In this document: positions 34,220-43,356 of the stretch, one piece after another
Layout of the letters: each line of letters begins with the position of its first letter
How positions within the stretch are numbered: position 1 is the stretch's first letter
Translations under genes and position numbers: made by a program
Assembly: GCA_024743435.1 (NCBI GenBank)
Contig: JANSWO010000004.1
Location: forward strand, 186,001 to 250,000
DNA from: Pseudomonadaceae bacterium
Lineage (GTDB): Bacteria > Pseudomonadota > Gammaproteobacteria > Pseudomonadales > Azotimanducaceae
DNA: 64,000 bases
Direction of reading: 5' to 3'
The notes under the pieces: model-generated
What the model saw: only the letters and a program-made list of their open reading frames with translations
Told to the model about the DNA's origin: nothing
Databases searched by the model: none

Positions 34220-35200
34220 GTGACTGAAACGCGAACATCGATACCCCAAACACAGACCCAGCTACCGCCATCGGATGATCCTCTGGCGGATCCGCTTCGC
34301 CTGATGAAGCTGACCGGTGTGCTTCACTGTCATGCAGAATTCACAGCGCCCTGGGGCCTCGCGATACCGAACATACCGGGCAGTCTGGCGATCCACATTG
34401 TTCAGTCCGGCTCGTTCTATCTGGATATTGCGGGGCAATCGACTCTGGAAGTCCGCGCCGGCAGTGTGGTTCTTATTCCCCACGGCACTGAGCATCAGCT
34501 GCGTAGCGCGCCGGGTGTGGAGGCCACGCAGTTGACGGATGTTCCGGTGCAGCTCATCACTGATCGCTACGAGCGCATGAACTTTGGTGGTGGTGGAGAT
34601 GTCACCAACATCAGCTATTGCGGTGTACGTTACGACCCGATCGCCGCGAAGCGGCTTTTGCAGGCTCTACCGCTCGTCATTCATGTCGATTCGCTGAAGC
34701 AGGAACACGAGTGGCTGCTGCAGACGTCGCGCTTCATCACAATGGAAGCCAATGCCACGCAACCGGGTAGCGAGGCCATCGTGACGCGCTTGGCTGACAT
34801 CGTTGTGGTGCAGATCATTCGCGATTGGTTCGCGAACGCGGAGGGTCAGCATGGCTGGCTCGCAGCGCTTCGCGATCGTCAGATAGGCAAGGCACTGGTG
34901 ACGCTACATCGCGAACCGTCGCGTGACTGGTCGGTGGCCATGCTTGCGCGTGAAGTCGGGATGTCCAGGTCAGCGCTTTCTGCCCGTTTCAGCGAGTTCG
35001 TTGGGCAATCTGTGATGCAGTATCTGACCGAGTGGCGAATGCAGCTCGCGAGAGAGGAGATTGTGGAAACAGGACAAACAGTGGCTGCAGTGGCCGAGAA
35101 GTACGGTTATCACTCGGAAGCAGCCTTCAGTCGCGCGTTCAAGCGGATATTCGGCGTTTCGCCTGGCAGTGCACGCAAAATGCGGTCGATCGCAAGCTGA
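34220..35200 (+). CDS. AraC family regulator with cupin N-terminus
   Basis: 326 residues from GTG 34220; the frame is open from 34121 and no clear RBS decides the start. N-terminal cupin-6 domain (about 25-190), with CHAEFTAPWGLAIP and a VVLIPHGTEHQL strand. C-terminal double helix-turn-helix (about 220-320), with LAREVGMSRSALSARFSEFV and the AraC signature YGYHSEAAFSRAFKRIFGVSP. Divergent from the NmrA-DUF1772 operon, its likely target. Confidence 0.9.
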   Translation: MTETRTSIPQTQTQLPPSDDPLADPLRLMKLTGVLHCHAEFTAPWGLAIPNIPGSLAIHIVQSGSFYLDIAGQSTLEVRAGSVVLIPHGTEHQLRSAPGVEATQLTDVPVQLITDRYERMNFGGGGDVTNISYCGVRYDPIAAKRLLQALPLVIHVDSLKQEHEWLLQTSRFITMEANATQPGSEAIVTRLADIVVVQIIRDWFANAEGQHGWLAALRDRQIGKALVTLHREPSRDWSVAMLAREVGMSRSALSARFSEFVGQSVMQYLTEWRMQLAREEIVETGQTVAAVAEKYGYHSEAAFSRAFKRIFGVSPGSARKMRSIAS

Positions 35201-35315
35201 GCTAGTCGGAGATCGACTGTTGATTTACTGGCCACCAGGACATCGAACGAGCGAGTGCTGGCCGCAATTGTTGAACCGAAGCCTGAAACAATCGCTCCGA
35301 TTGGCAACATTCGCT

Positions 35316-36224
35316 CTATATGGGCGCACGGGCGAGCAGCTTTGGGTACTCGGCGGCCAGGAAATCGATAAGCGCGCGTACAGACGGTAGCTGGCTGCGC
35401 CGAGGCGGTATCAATAACGAGATGCGTGCGCGCTGGGTAATCCAGTCAGAGAGCACGCCTTGGAGCGCACCGTTCATGACTGATTCTCGAACGACGTAGG
35501 CGGGCAGCGAGACGATGCCGTGCCCTGCGATTGCAGCGTCTTTCAATGACTCCATGTCACTACTTTGAAACCGAGGTCTGATTGGCACGACCACAGTTTG
35601 ATCATCGCGCATAAATTGCCACGACGGATTGTCCAAGCCGGAGCCCAATGCGAGCGTTTCAAGCCGGGTGATATCAGCGGGCTGAGATGGTGTGCCTCGC
35701 GCGGCGAGGTAGGCGGGTGCGGCGAAAACTTGCCAGGGTGATTCGGCAAGCTGGCGTTGTACTAATGACGAGTCGGGTAACGGCGCACTATGGCCACGCA
35801 AGCCGATGTCGAATCCCTCTTCTATCAGATCGACGGTCTTGTTCGTTGTGTATTGAATGAGGCTGACTTTTGGGAACTCCGCCAGAAATTTGCTGATCAA
35901 CCCGCTGACGAAACGAGCCATGCCGAATGAACACGTCATGCGCACGGTGCCACTGGGTTCCGCCAAGATGCTCGTCACCACATCTTCTGCGGCTTCTGCC
36001 TCGATCAGCATGGCTTTTGCGTGGCGATAGAAGGCGCGCCCGACGTCTGTCATTGCGAAGCTACGCGACGTTCTCTCGATTAGCCGCACGCCGAGCCTCG
36101 ACTCCAGTTCGATCACACGCCGGCTGATGGTCGACTTTGGTAGGCCCAGCGCGCGGCTGGCCGCGGCAAAACCGCCGTGATCGACTGCGTGGACAAAGTA
36201 GTGGTGGTCATTTAGATCCAGCAT
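35316..36224 (-). CDS. LysR family transcriptional regulator
   Basis: 302 residues. N-terminal winged helix-turn-helix (about 5-65), with GGFAAASRALGLPKSTISRR and LEXRLGVRLIERTSR-like spacing; C-terminal periplasmic-binding-like effector domain (about 90-300). Divergent from a VOC protein and an FMN reductase, which are its likely targets. A perfect 16-bp palindrome lies 12 bases before its start. Confidence 0.93.
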   Translation of the reverse strand: MLDLNDHHYFVHAVDHGGFAAASRALGLPKSTISRRVIELESRLGVRLIERTSRSFAMTDVGRAFYRHAKAMLIEAEAAEDVVTSILAEPSGTVRMTCSFGMARFVSGLISKFLAEFPKVSLIQYTTNKTVDLIEEGFDIGLRGHSAPLPDSSLVQRQLAESPWQVFAAPAYLAARGTPSQPADITRLETLALGSGLDNPSWQFMRDDQTVVVPIRPRFQSSDMESLKDAAIAGHGIVSLPAYVVRESVMNGALQGVLSDWITQRARISLLIPPRRSQLPSVRALIDFLAAEYPKLLARAPI

Positions 36225-36236
36225 GGGCGTCGCAAT

Positions 36237-36252
36237 GTCCCATTAATGGGAC
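36237..36252. promoter_or_regulatory. Perfect 16-bp palindrome in the LysR divergent promoter region
   Basis: GTCCCATTAATGGGAC, exactly self-complementary, between lysR (start 36224) and the VOC gene (start 36339). This is the place where a LysR regulator would repress itself and control the divergent operon. The inner T and A are 12 bases apart, not the usual 11, so the match to the LysR box is loose. Confidence 0.55.
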
Positions 36253-36338
36253 GATAAGTCCAGAATCAACCCATTTTTGAGCATAAGTCTCTTCAGTAAG
36301 ATCATGTTCTCCCGTTATTGACGTCCCAGGAGCTGGAG

Positions 36339-36734
36339 ATGATGCAGATACTCAAAATCAACCACGTGGGCTTGCGAGTGCGCAGTCTCGAGACGACCCG
36401 CCGCTTCTACGAAAAGATCGGTTTCGAGTTCATCGCCGGGCCTATTGGGCCGGAGCCGGTTGCCATCATGGAGCATCCGAGCGGCATCAATATCAATTTC
36501 ATTCTGAATGCTTCCGACGATACGCCGGGGACCAACGTCCTAATGGATGTCGCCGCCAAATACACTGGATTTACCCACATCGCACTGGAAGTGGATGACC
36601 TGCAATCAGTTGAGCGCGAGATACGCGCTGCGGGCATCGAAATTACCGAGACCAGGCGCATCCCGAATGGGGCTGAGTTTTTCTTCGTTCGAGACCCGGA
36701 TGACAACGTGCTCGAGTTTCACCAACCCGCATAA
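36339..36734 (+). CDS. VOC/glyoxalase-fold protein
   Basis: 131 residues. Two beta-alpha-beta-beta-beta modules with metal-ligand candidates at His9 (INHVGLRV), His in FTHIALEV and Glu in NVLEFHQ, as in glyoxalase I-like and ring-cleavage relatives. ATG 36339 (or 36342) follows AGGAGCTGGAG; the frame begins earlier with TTG at 36318. Followed after 31 bases by an FMN reductase, under the divergent LysR. Confidence 0.87.
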   Translation: MMQILKINHVGLRVRSLETTRRFYEKIGFEFIAGPIGPEPVAIMEHPSGININFILNASDDTPGTNVLMDVAAKYTGFTHIALEVDDLQSVEREIRAAGIEITETRRIPNGAEFFFVRDPDDNVLEFHQPA

Positions 36735-36765
36735 CGCAACCAACACACAACCGAGGAGTTAATTG

Positions 36766-37302
36766 ATGAAGATCCTGGCCTTTGCGGCGAGCAACTCGAC
36801 ACAATCCATCAACAGGCAACTACTGAGCTTTGCCGGCACGTTGATTGAAGATGCTGACATCGAATGGTTAGACATTAACGACTATGAAATGCCGTTGTAT
36901 AGCAGCGACCGCGAGGCCGCGAGTGGCATTCCCGACGAAGCGCGCCGGTTCTATCAGAAAATTGGTGCCGCCGATGCGCTACTGATTAGTTTTGCCGAAC
37001 ACAACGGCTCCTACACGGCTGCCTACAAGAACCTCTACGACTGGACCTCGCGAATTGACATGAAGGTCTACCAAGACAAACCGACGGTCATGTTATCGAC
37101 GTCACCAGGAGCGGGTGGGGCGGCAAACGTTTTAGCTGCGGCTACGACATCAGCGCCTTTTTTTGGCGCAAACCTGAGAGCATCGATGTCAGTCCCCAGC
37201 TTTTTCGAAAACTTCGACGTCCAGACCCAGCAGCTTACCGATATCGGCCTGGTGCAGAGACTTCAGTCAGTTTTGTTGGATTTGGCGCAAGTGCGCTCGT
37301 AA
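36766..37302 (+). CDS. NADPH-dependent FMN reductase
   Basis: 178 residues, flavodoxin-like. The FMN phosphate loop is AASNSTQSINRQL near residue 8; FAEHNGSYTAAYKNLYDW near 75 and STSPGAGGA near 112 are typical of the azoreductase/ChrR-like group. ATG 36766, with GAGGAG seven bases before. Last gene before the repeat that bounds the copper island. Confidence 0.9.
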   Translation: MKILAFAASNSTQSINRQLLSFAGTLIEDADIEWLDINDYEMPLYSSDREAASGIPDEARRFYQKIGAADALLISFAEHNGSYTAAYKNLYDWTSRIDMKVYQDKPTVMLSTSPGAGGAANVLAAATTSAPFFGANLRASMSVPSFFENFDVQTQQLTDIGLVQRLQSVLLDLAQVRS

Positions 37303-37837
37303 AGGATTGGAAGTCTGTCGGCTCTCACGAATCTCAGTGTTGCTGGTTCGACTGGTGGACAGTCTTCCGGCCGGCCGGGGTAAGCCTTAACGGTCTGGGG
37401 TCGCTTGACGGACAGCTGATCAATCAAACGCGGAGTTGCGCGGAGATCCCATCAGCGATCCGCGTCGCCAGTTAGGTCACCGGATTCCATTCGATATGGC
37501 TGGCCACGCGCGTCAGGTACTATCTACTTGATGCCCGTGTCCGAATGGTGGGAGTGAGTCTTGTTTGTATCGGAATGGCGTGAACGAGCTAACGTTTGAG
37601 CCAGCACTCGCCTAAGTGGCTACCGTGAGGGCCCGATCTCACAATTTCGTTCAGATAGATACACTCGTAGCCTGCAGCTATCAGGATATCTATCTGAGGA
37701 TTTAGGTTTTGCTTTTCAGTTGCGCGTCGTGCGTAACCGGTTTCAATGGCGTATTTGTCGACCAATCCTGATAGTACACACCAGTGATGCTTGAAGTCAG
37801 TGAGGTTCAAACTCGGGAGTAAGTGATATCAACAGAG
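37303..37837. other. 535-base region at the left edge of the copper island
   Basis: The first 200 bases hold nothing I can identify. Bases 37504-37633 are the left copy of the 130-bp direct repeat. The remaining 200 bases to the cusA stop contain no supported gene; a 73-residue minus-strand frame (37589-37810) ends in a displaced NRDE C-terminus and is probably a remnant. Confidence 0.6.
37504..37633 (-). repeat. 130-bp direct repeat, left copy (island boundary)
   Basis: Aligned by hand to 46659-46788 with no gaps and about 14 differences (near 89 percent). On the minus strand its last part encodes GPHGSHLGECWLKR and a stop, the same end as the intact NRDE protein at the other boundary (GPQGSHLGECWLKR). 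It is best read as the displaced 3' end of that gene. Confidence 0.85.
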
Positions 37838-40800
37838 TCATTGTCGGCCACCGTTTTTGGCCGCTCGTGACTCTTGTATTGCGCAATACAAGACGGGCAC
37901 TAGCAGTGTTGTGATCACTGCGACCAGCATGCCGCCGAATGACGGGATGGCCATGGGCACCATGATGTCCGAGCCTCGACCGTCTGACGTGAGAATTGGA
38001 ATGAGAGCAATCAGAGTTGTTGCTGTTGTCATCAGCGCGGGTCGGATGCGGCGGGTAGCGCCTTTGATAACCAGATCGCGAATGCTGCTAGAGTCCTTCG
38101 CCTTAGCCCTCGCTAGCGTCTGATCGAGGTAGGTGGCTGTGACAACTCCGTTGTCTGTGGCGATACCAAAGAGCGCTAGAAAACCAACCCAGATCGCAAC
38201 ACTCATGTTGATGGGGTTGACCTGGAACAACTCTCGCAGATTGGCTCCAAGCACGGAGAAGTCCAAAAAACCGCTTGTACCGTAGAGCCAGATGACGAGA
38301 AATCCACCAGACCACGCCACAGCAATACCGCTGAAAACGATGAGCGTCGTGGCGACCGACGAGAACTGTAGATAGAGGATTAGGAAGATCACGCCAAGCG
38401 CGATCGGTAGCACCACAGACAGAGTTTGCTGGGCTCTAAGCTGGTTCTCGTAGTTGCCGGCGAAGGTATAGCTCACGCCGGCTGGTAGATTGAATTCACC
38501 ACTGGCGATTTTTCCGTTTAGGAAAGCCTGGGCATCCTCGACGACATCAACCTCTGCAGCTTCAGCCTTTTTGTCGAAAACAACATAACCCACTAGAAAC
38601 GTGTCCTCACTTTTGATGGCCTGTGGGCCTCTGACGTAGTTAATGTCCGCGAGCTGGCCAAGGGGAATCTGCGCGCCCGTTGGTGTCGGAACCAATATTT
38701 CCTCTAAGCCTTCTGGGGTATCACGAAGCTCCCGAAAATACCGGACCCGCACCGGATAGCGTTCTCGCCCCTCGATGGTGCTTGTGATGCGCTTTCCGCC
38801 TACAGCGACCTCAATCACCTGCTGTGCTTCTTCGATATGAAGCCCATAGCGGGCAAGGGCCGCGCGATCTAGATCGATTTCTAAGTACGGCTTGCCCACC
38901 AGGCGATCGGCAGTCACCGTTTCAGATTCAATGCTCGGTACCTCCCTAAGCAAGGCTTCAAGTCGCAGGGCGACCTCTTCGATGGTTTCGAGCGTGGGAC
39001 CTTTCACTTTGATGCCCATCGGAGCTCGCATACCGCTCTGAAGCATCACGATGCGCGCAGCGATCGGCTGGAGTTTTGGAGCAGATGTCGTTCCCGGTAG
39101 GTCTGCTGCCTGCAGGATTTCCTGCCAGATATCATCTGTGGAACGGATATGGGGTCGCCAATTACGGAACGGTTGGCCGTTCTCGTCTTTGATCAATTGA
39201 TCATTGGCATCGCGTTTGAAAGCCTCTTCACTGTGATCGTAAGCAAAGCGCTGAATGCGGCCGTTCTCATCAGTTCGATACTCCGGTTGATAGTTGATCA
39301 CCGTCTCGAACATTGAGATAGGGGCAGGATCGAGCGGTGTATCTGCGCGTCCCAACTTACCCACAACGGAGGCAATCTCCGGAATAGAACCAATGGCTTC
39401 ATCAAGGATCTGCAGTGCATCCTGCGCCTCACCTATCGAGGCGTGAGGCATGATGGTGGGCATGTAGAGAAACGACCCCTCATCCAGATTTGGCATGAAC
39501 TCTTTACCAAATCCAGGGAAGGTACGATCCACAGATTGCCAGACCGCCGTCTGTCGCAATCCATCGGGCGCGAAACGGAACACATTGTCGAATCCTGACC
39601 AAGCAACGACGCCAATGAGGGTGACTATGATTGGCACGCTCAGAAAGCGCTTTTTGTGTGCTAGGCAGTACCCCAAAATCCGGGGATATGCTCGCTGATA
39701 AGCGATAAAGGTCAAAAGTAGTCCGCCAATGAGCAGGACCACGAAGACCAGATTGATGATTAAACCTCGCCCTGGACCCAGTGGTAGCCACTCTTCAGCT
39801 AGAAAGATTGCCACAAGACCGGCCACAACGAGGCTAGCAACTGCCGGTCCGGATTTCTGCAACCACGGTGGAAAGTATTTCGCCAGAAGCTGAAGCACTG
39901 CGAAGCCGCTCAGCAGCATGCCGGCGAGTGGGCTGACAAAGAAGGCTATCAGTACTCCCGCTAGCACTAATCCGACATAGAGCAGTGCTTTGATGTGCGC
40001 TGAGCGGATCTTCGCTGAGAACAGGAGTTGAGCGGCCGGAGGGATGATAGCGAGTGCAACGATGACTGCGGCAATCAGCGCAAAGGTCTTGGTGAACGCG
40101 AGCGGTGTGAAGAGTTTCCCTTCTGCGCCGGTCATTGTGAATACTGGTAAGAAGCTCACGACTGTGGTCGCCACGGAGGTTAGAACTGCACCGGCAACCT
40201 CTCGCGTTGCTCGAAACACGACTTCGAGCGGCGGCTCTTCTTCATCAGCTTCTTCCATGTGCCGCAGTATGTTTTCGCAGATTATGACGCCCATATCGAC
40301 CATGGTGCCGATCGCAATAGCGATGCCGGAAAGCGCCACAATATTTGCCGAAACCCCAAAGAGCTTCATGGCGATGAAGGTCATGAGAACGGCCACCGGC
40401 AACAACGCACTGATGAGAATAGAGCTGCGCAGATGCATCACCATGATCAGAATCACGATCATCGTGATGAAGATCTCTTCGGTTAGTGCATCATTTAGGG
40501 TCCCCAAGGTTTCGTAGATGAGCCCGGTTCGATCGTAGAAAGGCACGATGGTGACCTGTGAAAGCGTCACTCCTTCGGGCCAAGCCTCTTGCGGGTTTGC
40601 TCGCAGCCAATCCAACCAGGCCTCTTGATTCAGATTGTTTTCAACGAACCCAGCAAAGCCGGCTGACGCTGCAAACTGACGTAGTTCGGTACGGGAGGTC
40701 TTCTGATAATCGACAATGGCCTTAGCAGGTAAGCCGGGAGATATTTCGGCGATCTTTTCCTTGGTATTGCCAATAGCGGCCAGGGGGTTAAACCCGTATC

Positions 40801-41740
40801 GCACAACAACCACGCCGCCAACGGCTTCAGCGCCGCCTTTGTCGAGAACGCCTCGCCTGAGCGCCGGTCCTTTACTGACATTGGCAACGTCCCGAATCCG
40901 GATGGGTACGTTTTGGCGGACGCCCACAGCAATTTCTTCAACGTCTTCGATGTTCTCGATGAAACCGAGTCCGCGAATGACGTACTCCGCGCCATTGACC
41001 TCAATCGTTCGCGCTCCAACATCTAGGTTGGAGGCGCGCGTCGCTTTGAACACTTCATTGAGGGTGACCCCATAGGCACGCATCGCATCGGGATCGACAT
41101 CAATCTGATATTCCTCGACATAGCCGCCAATCGAGCCCACCTCACTGACGCCCTCGGCCGCAAGCAGTGCGTAGCGGACATACCAGTCTTGAATCGAGCG
41201 GAGCTCCTCCAGTCCCCAGCCTCCTGTCGGGTTGCCGCTCGGATCTTGCCCTTCGAGGGTGTACCAATAGACCTGCCCCAACGCCGTTGCATCGGGTCCG
41301 AGCGCCGGTTGTACTTCGACCGGTACAGTGCCTTGGGGTAACGAGTTGAGCTTCTCGAGGACACGGCTACGTGACCAATAAAATTCCACATCTTCCTTAA
41401 AAATAATGTAGATCGTTGAGAAACCAAAGAAAGAGTAACTCCGCACCGTTTTGACACCCGGCACGCCGAGTAACGCAACCGTTAGTGGGTACGTGATCTG
41501 GTCTTCCACGTCCTGGGGTGAGCGGCCCATCCACTCGGTAAAGACGATTTGCTGGTTTTCGCCAATGTCTGGAATCGCATCGACTGGAACCGGGTTTCTT
41601 GGCAGATTTCCGGTATCCCAAGAGAACGGTGCGACCGCGATGCCCCAGCCCATGACGCCCATAAGCAGCAGCGCGATAATGAGCTTCTTTTCGAGGCAGA
41701 AGCGCAGTAGCCGGTCTAGTGTTGAATAGGTTTCACTCAT
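37838..41740 (-). CDS. cusA-like: CusA-like heavy-metal efflux RND permease (long form)
   Basis: 1300 residues, about 250 longer than CusA/CzcA. The inner-membrane proton-driven pump of a Cu(I)/Ag(I) efflux complex. Seen: FTEWMGRSPQDVEDQITYPL near residue 67; helix 4 with GIAIAIGTMVDMGVIICEN; a Met-rich cleft segment (VMLQSGMRAPMGIKV); AGNYENQLRAQQ; and helix 10 with GIATDNGVVTATYLDQ, where CusA has Glu. The extra length lies after the sixth helix and includes added membrane segments (about 570-690). Starts five bases after the adaptor gene. Confidence 0.92.
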   Translation of the reverse strand: MSETYSTLDRLLRFCLEKKLIIALLLMGVMGWGIAVAPFSWDTGNLPRNPVPVDAIPDIGENQQIVFTEWMGRSPQDVEDQITYPLTVALLGVPGVKTVRSYSFFGFSTIYIIFKEDVEFYWSRSRVLEKLNSLPQGTVPVEVQPALGPDATALGQVYWYTLEGQDPSGNPTGGWGLEELRSIQDWYVRYALLAAEGVSEVGSIGGYVEEYQIDVDPDAMRAYGVTLNEVFKATRASNLDVGARTIEVNGAEYVIRGLGFIENIEDVEEIAVGVRQNVPIRIRDVANVSKGPALRRGVLDKGGAEAVGGVVVVRYGFNPLAAIGNTKEKIAEISPGLPAKAIVDYQKTSRTELRQFAASAGFAGFVENNLNQEAWLDWLRANPQEAWPEGVTLSQVTIVPFYDRTGLIYETLGTLNDALTEEIFITMIVILIMVMHLRSSILISALLPVAVLMTFIAMKLFGVSANIVALSGIAIAIGTMVDMGVIICENILRHMEEADEEEPPLEVVFRATREVAGAVLTSVATTVVSFLPVFTMTGAEGKLFTPLAFTKTFALIAAVIVALAIIPPAAQLLFSAKIRSAHIKALLYVGLVLAGVLIAFFVSPLAGMLLSGFAVLQLLAKYFPPWLQKSGPAVASLVVAGLVAIFLAEEWLPLGPGRGLIINLVFVVLLIGGLLLTFIAYQRAYPRILGYCLAHKKRFLSVPIIVTLIGVVAWSGFDNVFRFAPDGLRQTAVWQSVDRTFPGFGKEFMPNLDEGSFLYMPTIMPHASIGEAQDALQILDEAIGSIPEIASVVGKLGRADTPLDPAPISMFETVINYQPEYRTDENGRIQRFAYDHSEEAFKRDANDQLIKDENGQPFRNWRPHIRSTDDIWQEILQAADLPGTTSAPKLQPIAARIVMLQSGMRAPMGIKVKGPTLETIEEVALRLEALLREVPSIESETVTADRLVGKPYLEIDLDRAALARYGLHIEEAQQVIEVAVGGKRITSTIEGRERYPVRVRYFRELRDTPEGLEEILVPTPTGAQIPLGQLADINYVRGPQAIKSEDTFLVGYVVFDKKAEAAEVDVVEDAQAFLNGKIASGEFNLPAGVSYTFAGNYENQLRAQQTLSVVLPIALGVIFLILYLQFSSVATTLIVFSGIAVAWSGGFLVIWLYGTSGFLDFSVLGANLRELFQVNPINMSVAIWVGFLALFGIATDNGVVTATYLDQTLARAKAKDSSSIRDLVIKGATRRIRPALMTTATTLIALIPILTSDGRGSDIMVPMAIPSFGGMLVAVITTLLVPVLYCAIQESRAAKNGGRQ
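37872..37893. other. Perfect 22-bp palindrome in the 3' end of the cusA-like gene
   Basis: The core at 37873-37892 is CTTGTATTGCGCAATACAAG, exactly self-complementary, with one more pair outside. It encodes the LYCAIQES region of the permease C-terminus, so part of it is under protein constraint. Confidence 0.6.
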
Positions 41741-41745
41741 TACAG

Positions 41746-43356
41746 CTATTGCTCACCGTGGTCATGAACGCCGCCGCTGCGCCCACCTTCCGGGTTCATC
41801 ATGCTGGGTTTGGCCTGAATCTGTAGCGCACTGTCGATCTTGAAGTTGCCTGACACGACGACGAGTTCTCCTTCAGAGAGCCCACTTTCAACCACGTAGT
41901 CAGGCCCAGCTCTGGGACCTAGAACAACTTCTTTTCCGACGTAAGTTGGACGGTCGCTTGTCTGATCCTCGACGTAGACAACAGCTCGGGTACCCGTGAG
42001 TAGTGGAGCCGTTGCAGGTATCACAAGGGGAGCCTTCGCGTCGGCTGATTTTGCGTAGCCAAGAGACTCTGCGGGCACCAGTTCCATGCCGCAGATATCG
42101 CACTGTCCGGGCTTGTCTTTGACGATCTCTGGGTGCATCGGCGATACCCATTTGCCGACCAGACTTTGATCGATCATCTTTCCATCGCTGGCGAACTGAG
42201 CTGAGACGGTCGCGCGCACGAACATTTCCGGTTTCAGTCGGCCTTCCGTATTGTCAACGTTAACTCTGACCTTCACTGTTCGTGTTTGGGGGTCTAGAAC
42301 AGGATCGATGAAGGACACAACGCCTTGGAACGATTTTCCTGGGAATGCTTCCGTTGTGAAGTGAACAGTTTGGCCGTAACGCAGCCATTGCAGATCGGAT
42401 TCGTAGGCATCGAGCTGGACCCAGACGGCATCGAGATCCGCGATCGTAAATATTCGAGTCCCGATATCGACATACATGCCCTCTTGCGCATTGCGATGGA
42501 TCACAACGCCGCTCGCCGGCGAGTAGATGGTGACGTTTTCCGATGCCTTTCCAGAGCGCTCGACGGCCCTTATTTGCTCTGCCGTCAGGCCCCAAAGCCT
42601 CAGCTTGTCGCGAGCAGATTCGACGGTTCCCCGGGCCGAGTTACGCAGCGACTGCACGTTGCTTTTGGATAGGTCAGCGAGTCCGCGCACGGCTTGTATC
42701 AGTTCTTCTTGCGCGGAAAGCAGCTCGGGGCTGTAAAGCTCGACCATATGGTCACCTTCTTGGACCGCGACGCCGGTGTAATCGACCAGTAGGTCCTCGA
42801 TCCGGCCCGGCACCCAGGCAGTGATGTAAGCCAGGCGAGTTTCGTCGTAGGTGATCTTGCCGACCAAACGAAGCTCAGCCGTTGGAAAGCGCCGCTCTAC
42901 AGGCACCGTCGCAATCTTCATCAAGGCACGTTGCGCCGGTGAAACGGTGAGCGAACGATCAGACTGATGATCGCTGCTCGAGTCCTTGCGCACGGGTATC
43001 AAATCCATGCCGCAAATCGGGCACTGTCCTGGTCCATCGCGCTGAATCTGGGGATGCATCGAGCAGCTCCAAACTTCAGCTTCCTGTGTAAGGCCCGCAC
43101 CATGCCCGGCATGAGGATCTGGGCTCATCATGCTCTCGCTGTTTTCCATGGACTGATGGTTATGGCCCGCGTGATCGTCGTGTTTCGTCATATCAGAGTG
43201 GTCCACCATTGCGGTGTCTCCCGCGCTCTGCACCCCAGGCTCGTTCGATGGGGCTGGCCACAGAAGAAGGACTAGCAGTGTGATGATGGCCGCTGCCACC
43301 CCGACAAGCAGGGTGCGATTTTTCTGCAAGGCCGATATTCCGTTTTCATTGCTCAT
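41746..43356 (-). CDS. cusB-like: CusB-like periplasmic adaptor with two heavy-metal-binding domains
   Basis: 536 residues. One N-terminal membrane anchor (about 14-33), then a His/Met-rich stretch (HDDHAGHNHQSMENSESMM), a heavy-metal-binding domain at 95-123 (CSMHPQI with CPICGMDLIP), the HlyD-type hairpin, lipoyl and barrel core, and a second such domain near 400-430 (SPMHPEI with CDICGMELVP). The adaptor links the RND pump to the outer-membrane channel and, in CusB, passes Cu(I)/Ag(I) to it. It overlaps the channel gene by 11 bases. Confidence 0.92.
   Translation of the reverse strand: MSNENGISALQKNRTLLVGVAAAIITLLVLLLWPAPSNEPGVQSAGDTAMVDHSDMTKHDDHAGHNHQSMENSESMMSPDPHAGHGAGLTQEAEVWSCSMHPQIQRDGPGQCPICGMDLIPVRKDSSSDHQSDRSLTVSPAQRALMKIATVPVERRFPTAELRLVGKITYDETRLAYITAWVPGRIEDLLVDYTGVAVQEGDHMVELYSPELLSAQEELIQAVRGLADLSKSNVQSLRNSARGTVESARDKLRLWGLTAEQIRAVERSGKASENVTIYSPASGVVIHRNAQEGMYVDIGTRIFTIADLDAVWVQLDAYESDLQWLRYGQTVHFTTEAFPGKSFQGVVSFIDPVLDPQTRTVKVRVNVDNTEGRLKPEMFVRATVSAQFASDGKMIDQSLVGKWVSPMHPEIVKDKPGQCDICGMELVPAESLGYAKSADAKAPLVIPATAPLLTGTRAVVYVEDQTSDRPTYVGKEVVLGPRAGPDYVVESGLSEGELVVVSGNFKIDSALQIQAKPSMMNPEGGRSGGVHDHGEQ

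Noticed and set aside
37589-37810. 73-residue minus-strand frame as a gene
   Set aside because: Its last 14 codons are the displaced NRDE end and the first part matches nothing; read as a remnant joined to unrelated sequence.
40044-40517. 157-residue plus-strand frame inside cusA
   Set aside because: Antisense shadow of the permease; composition follows the codon pattern of the real gene.
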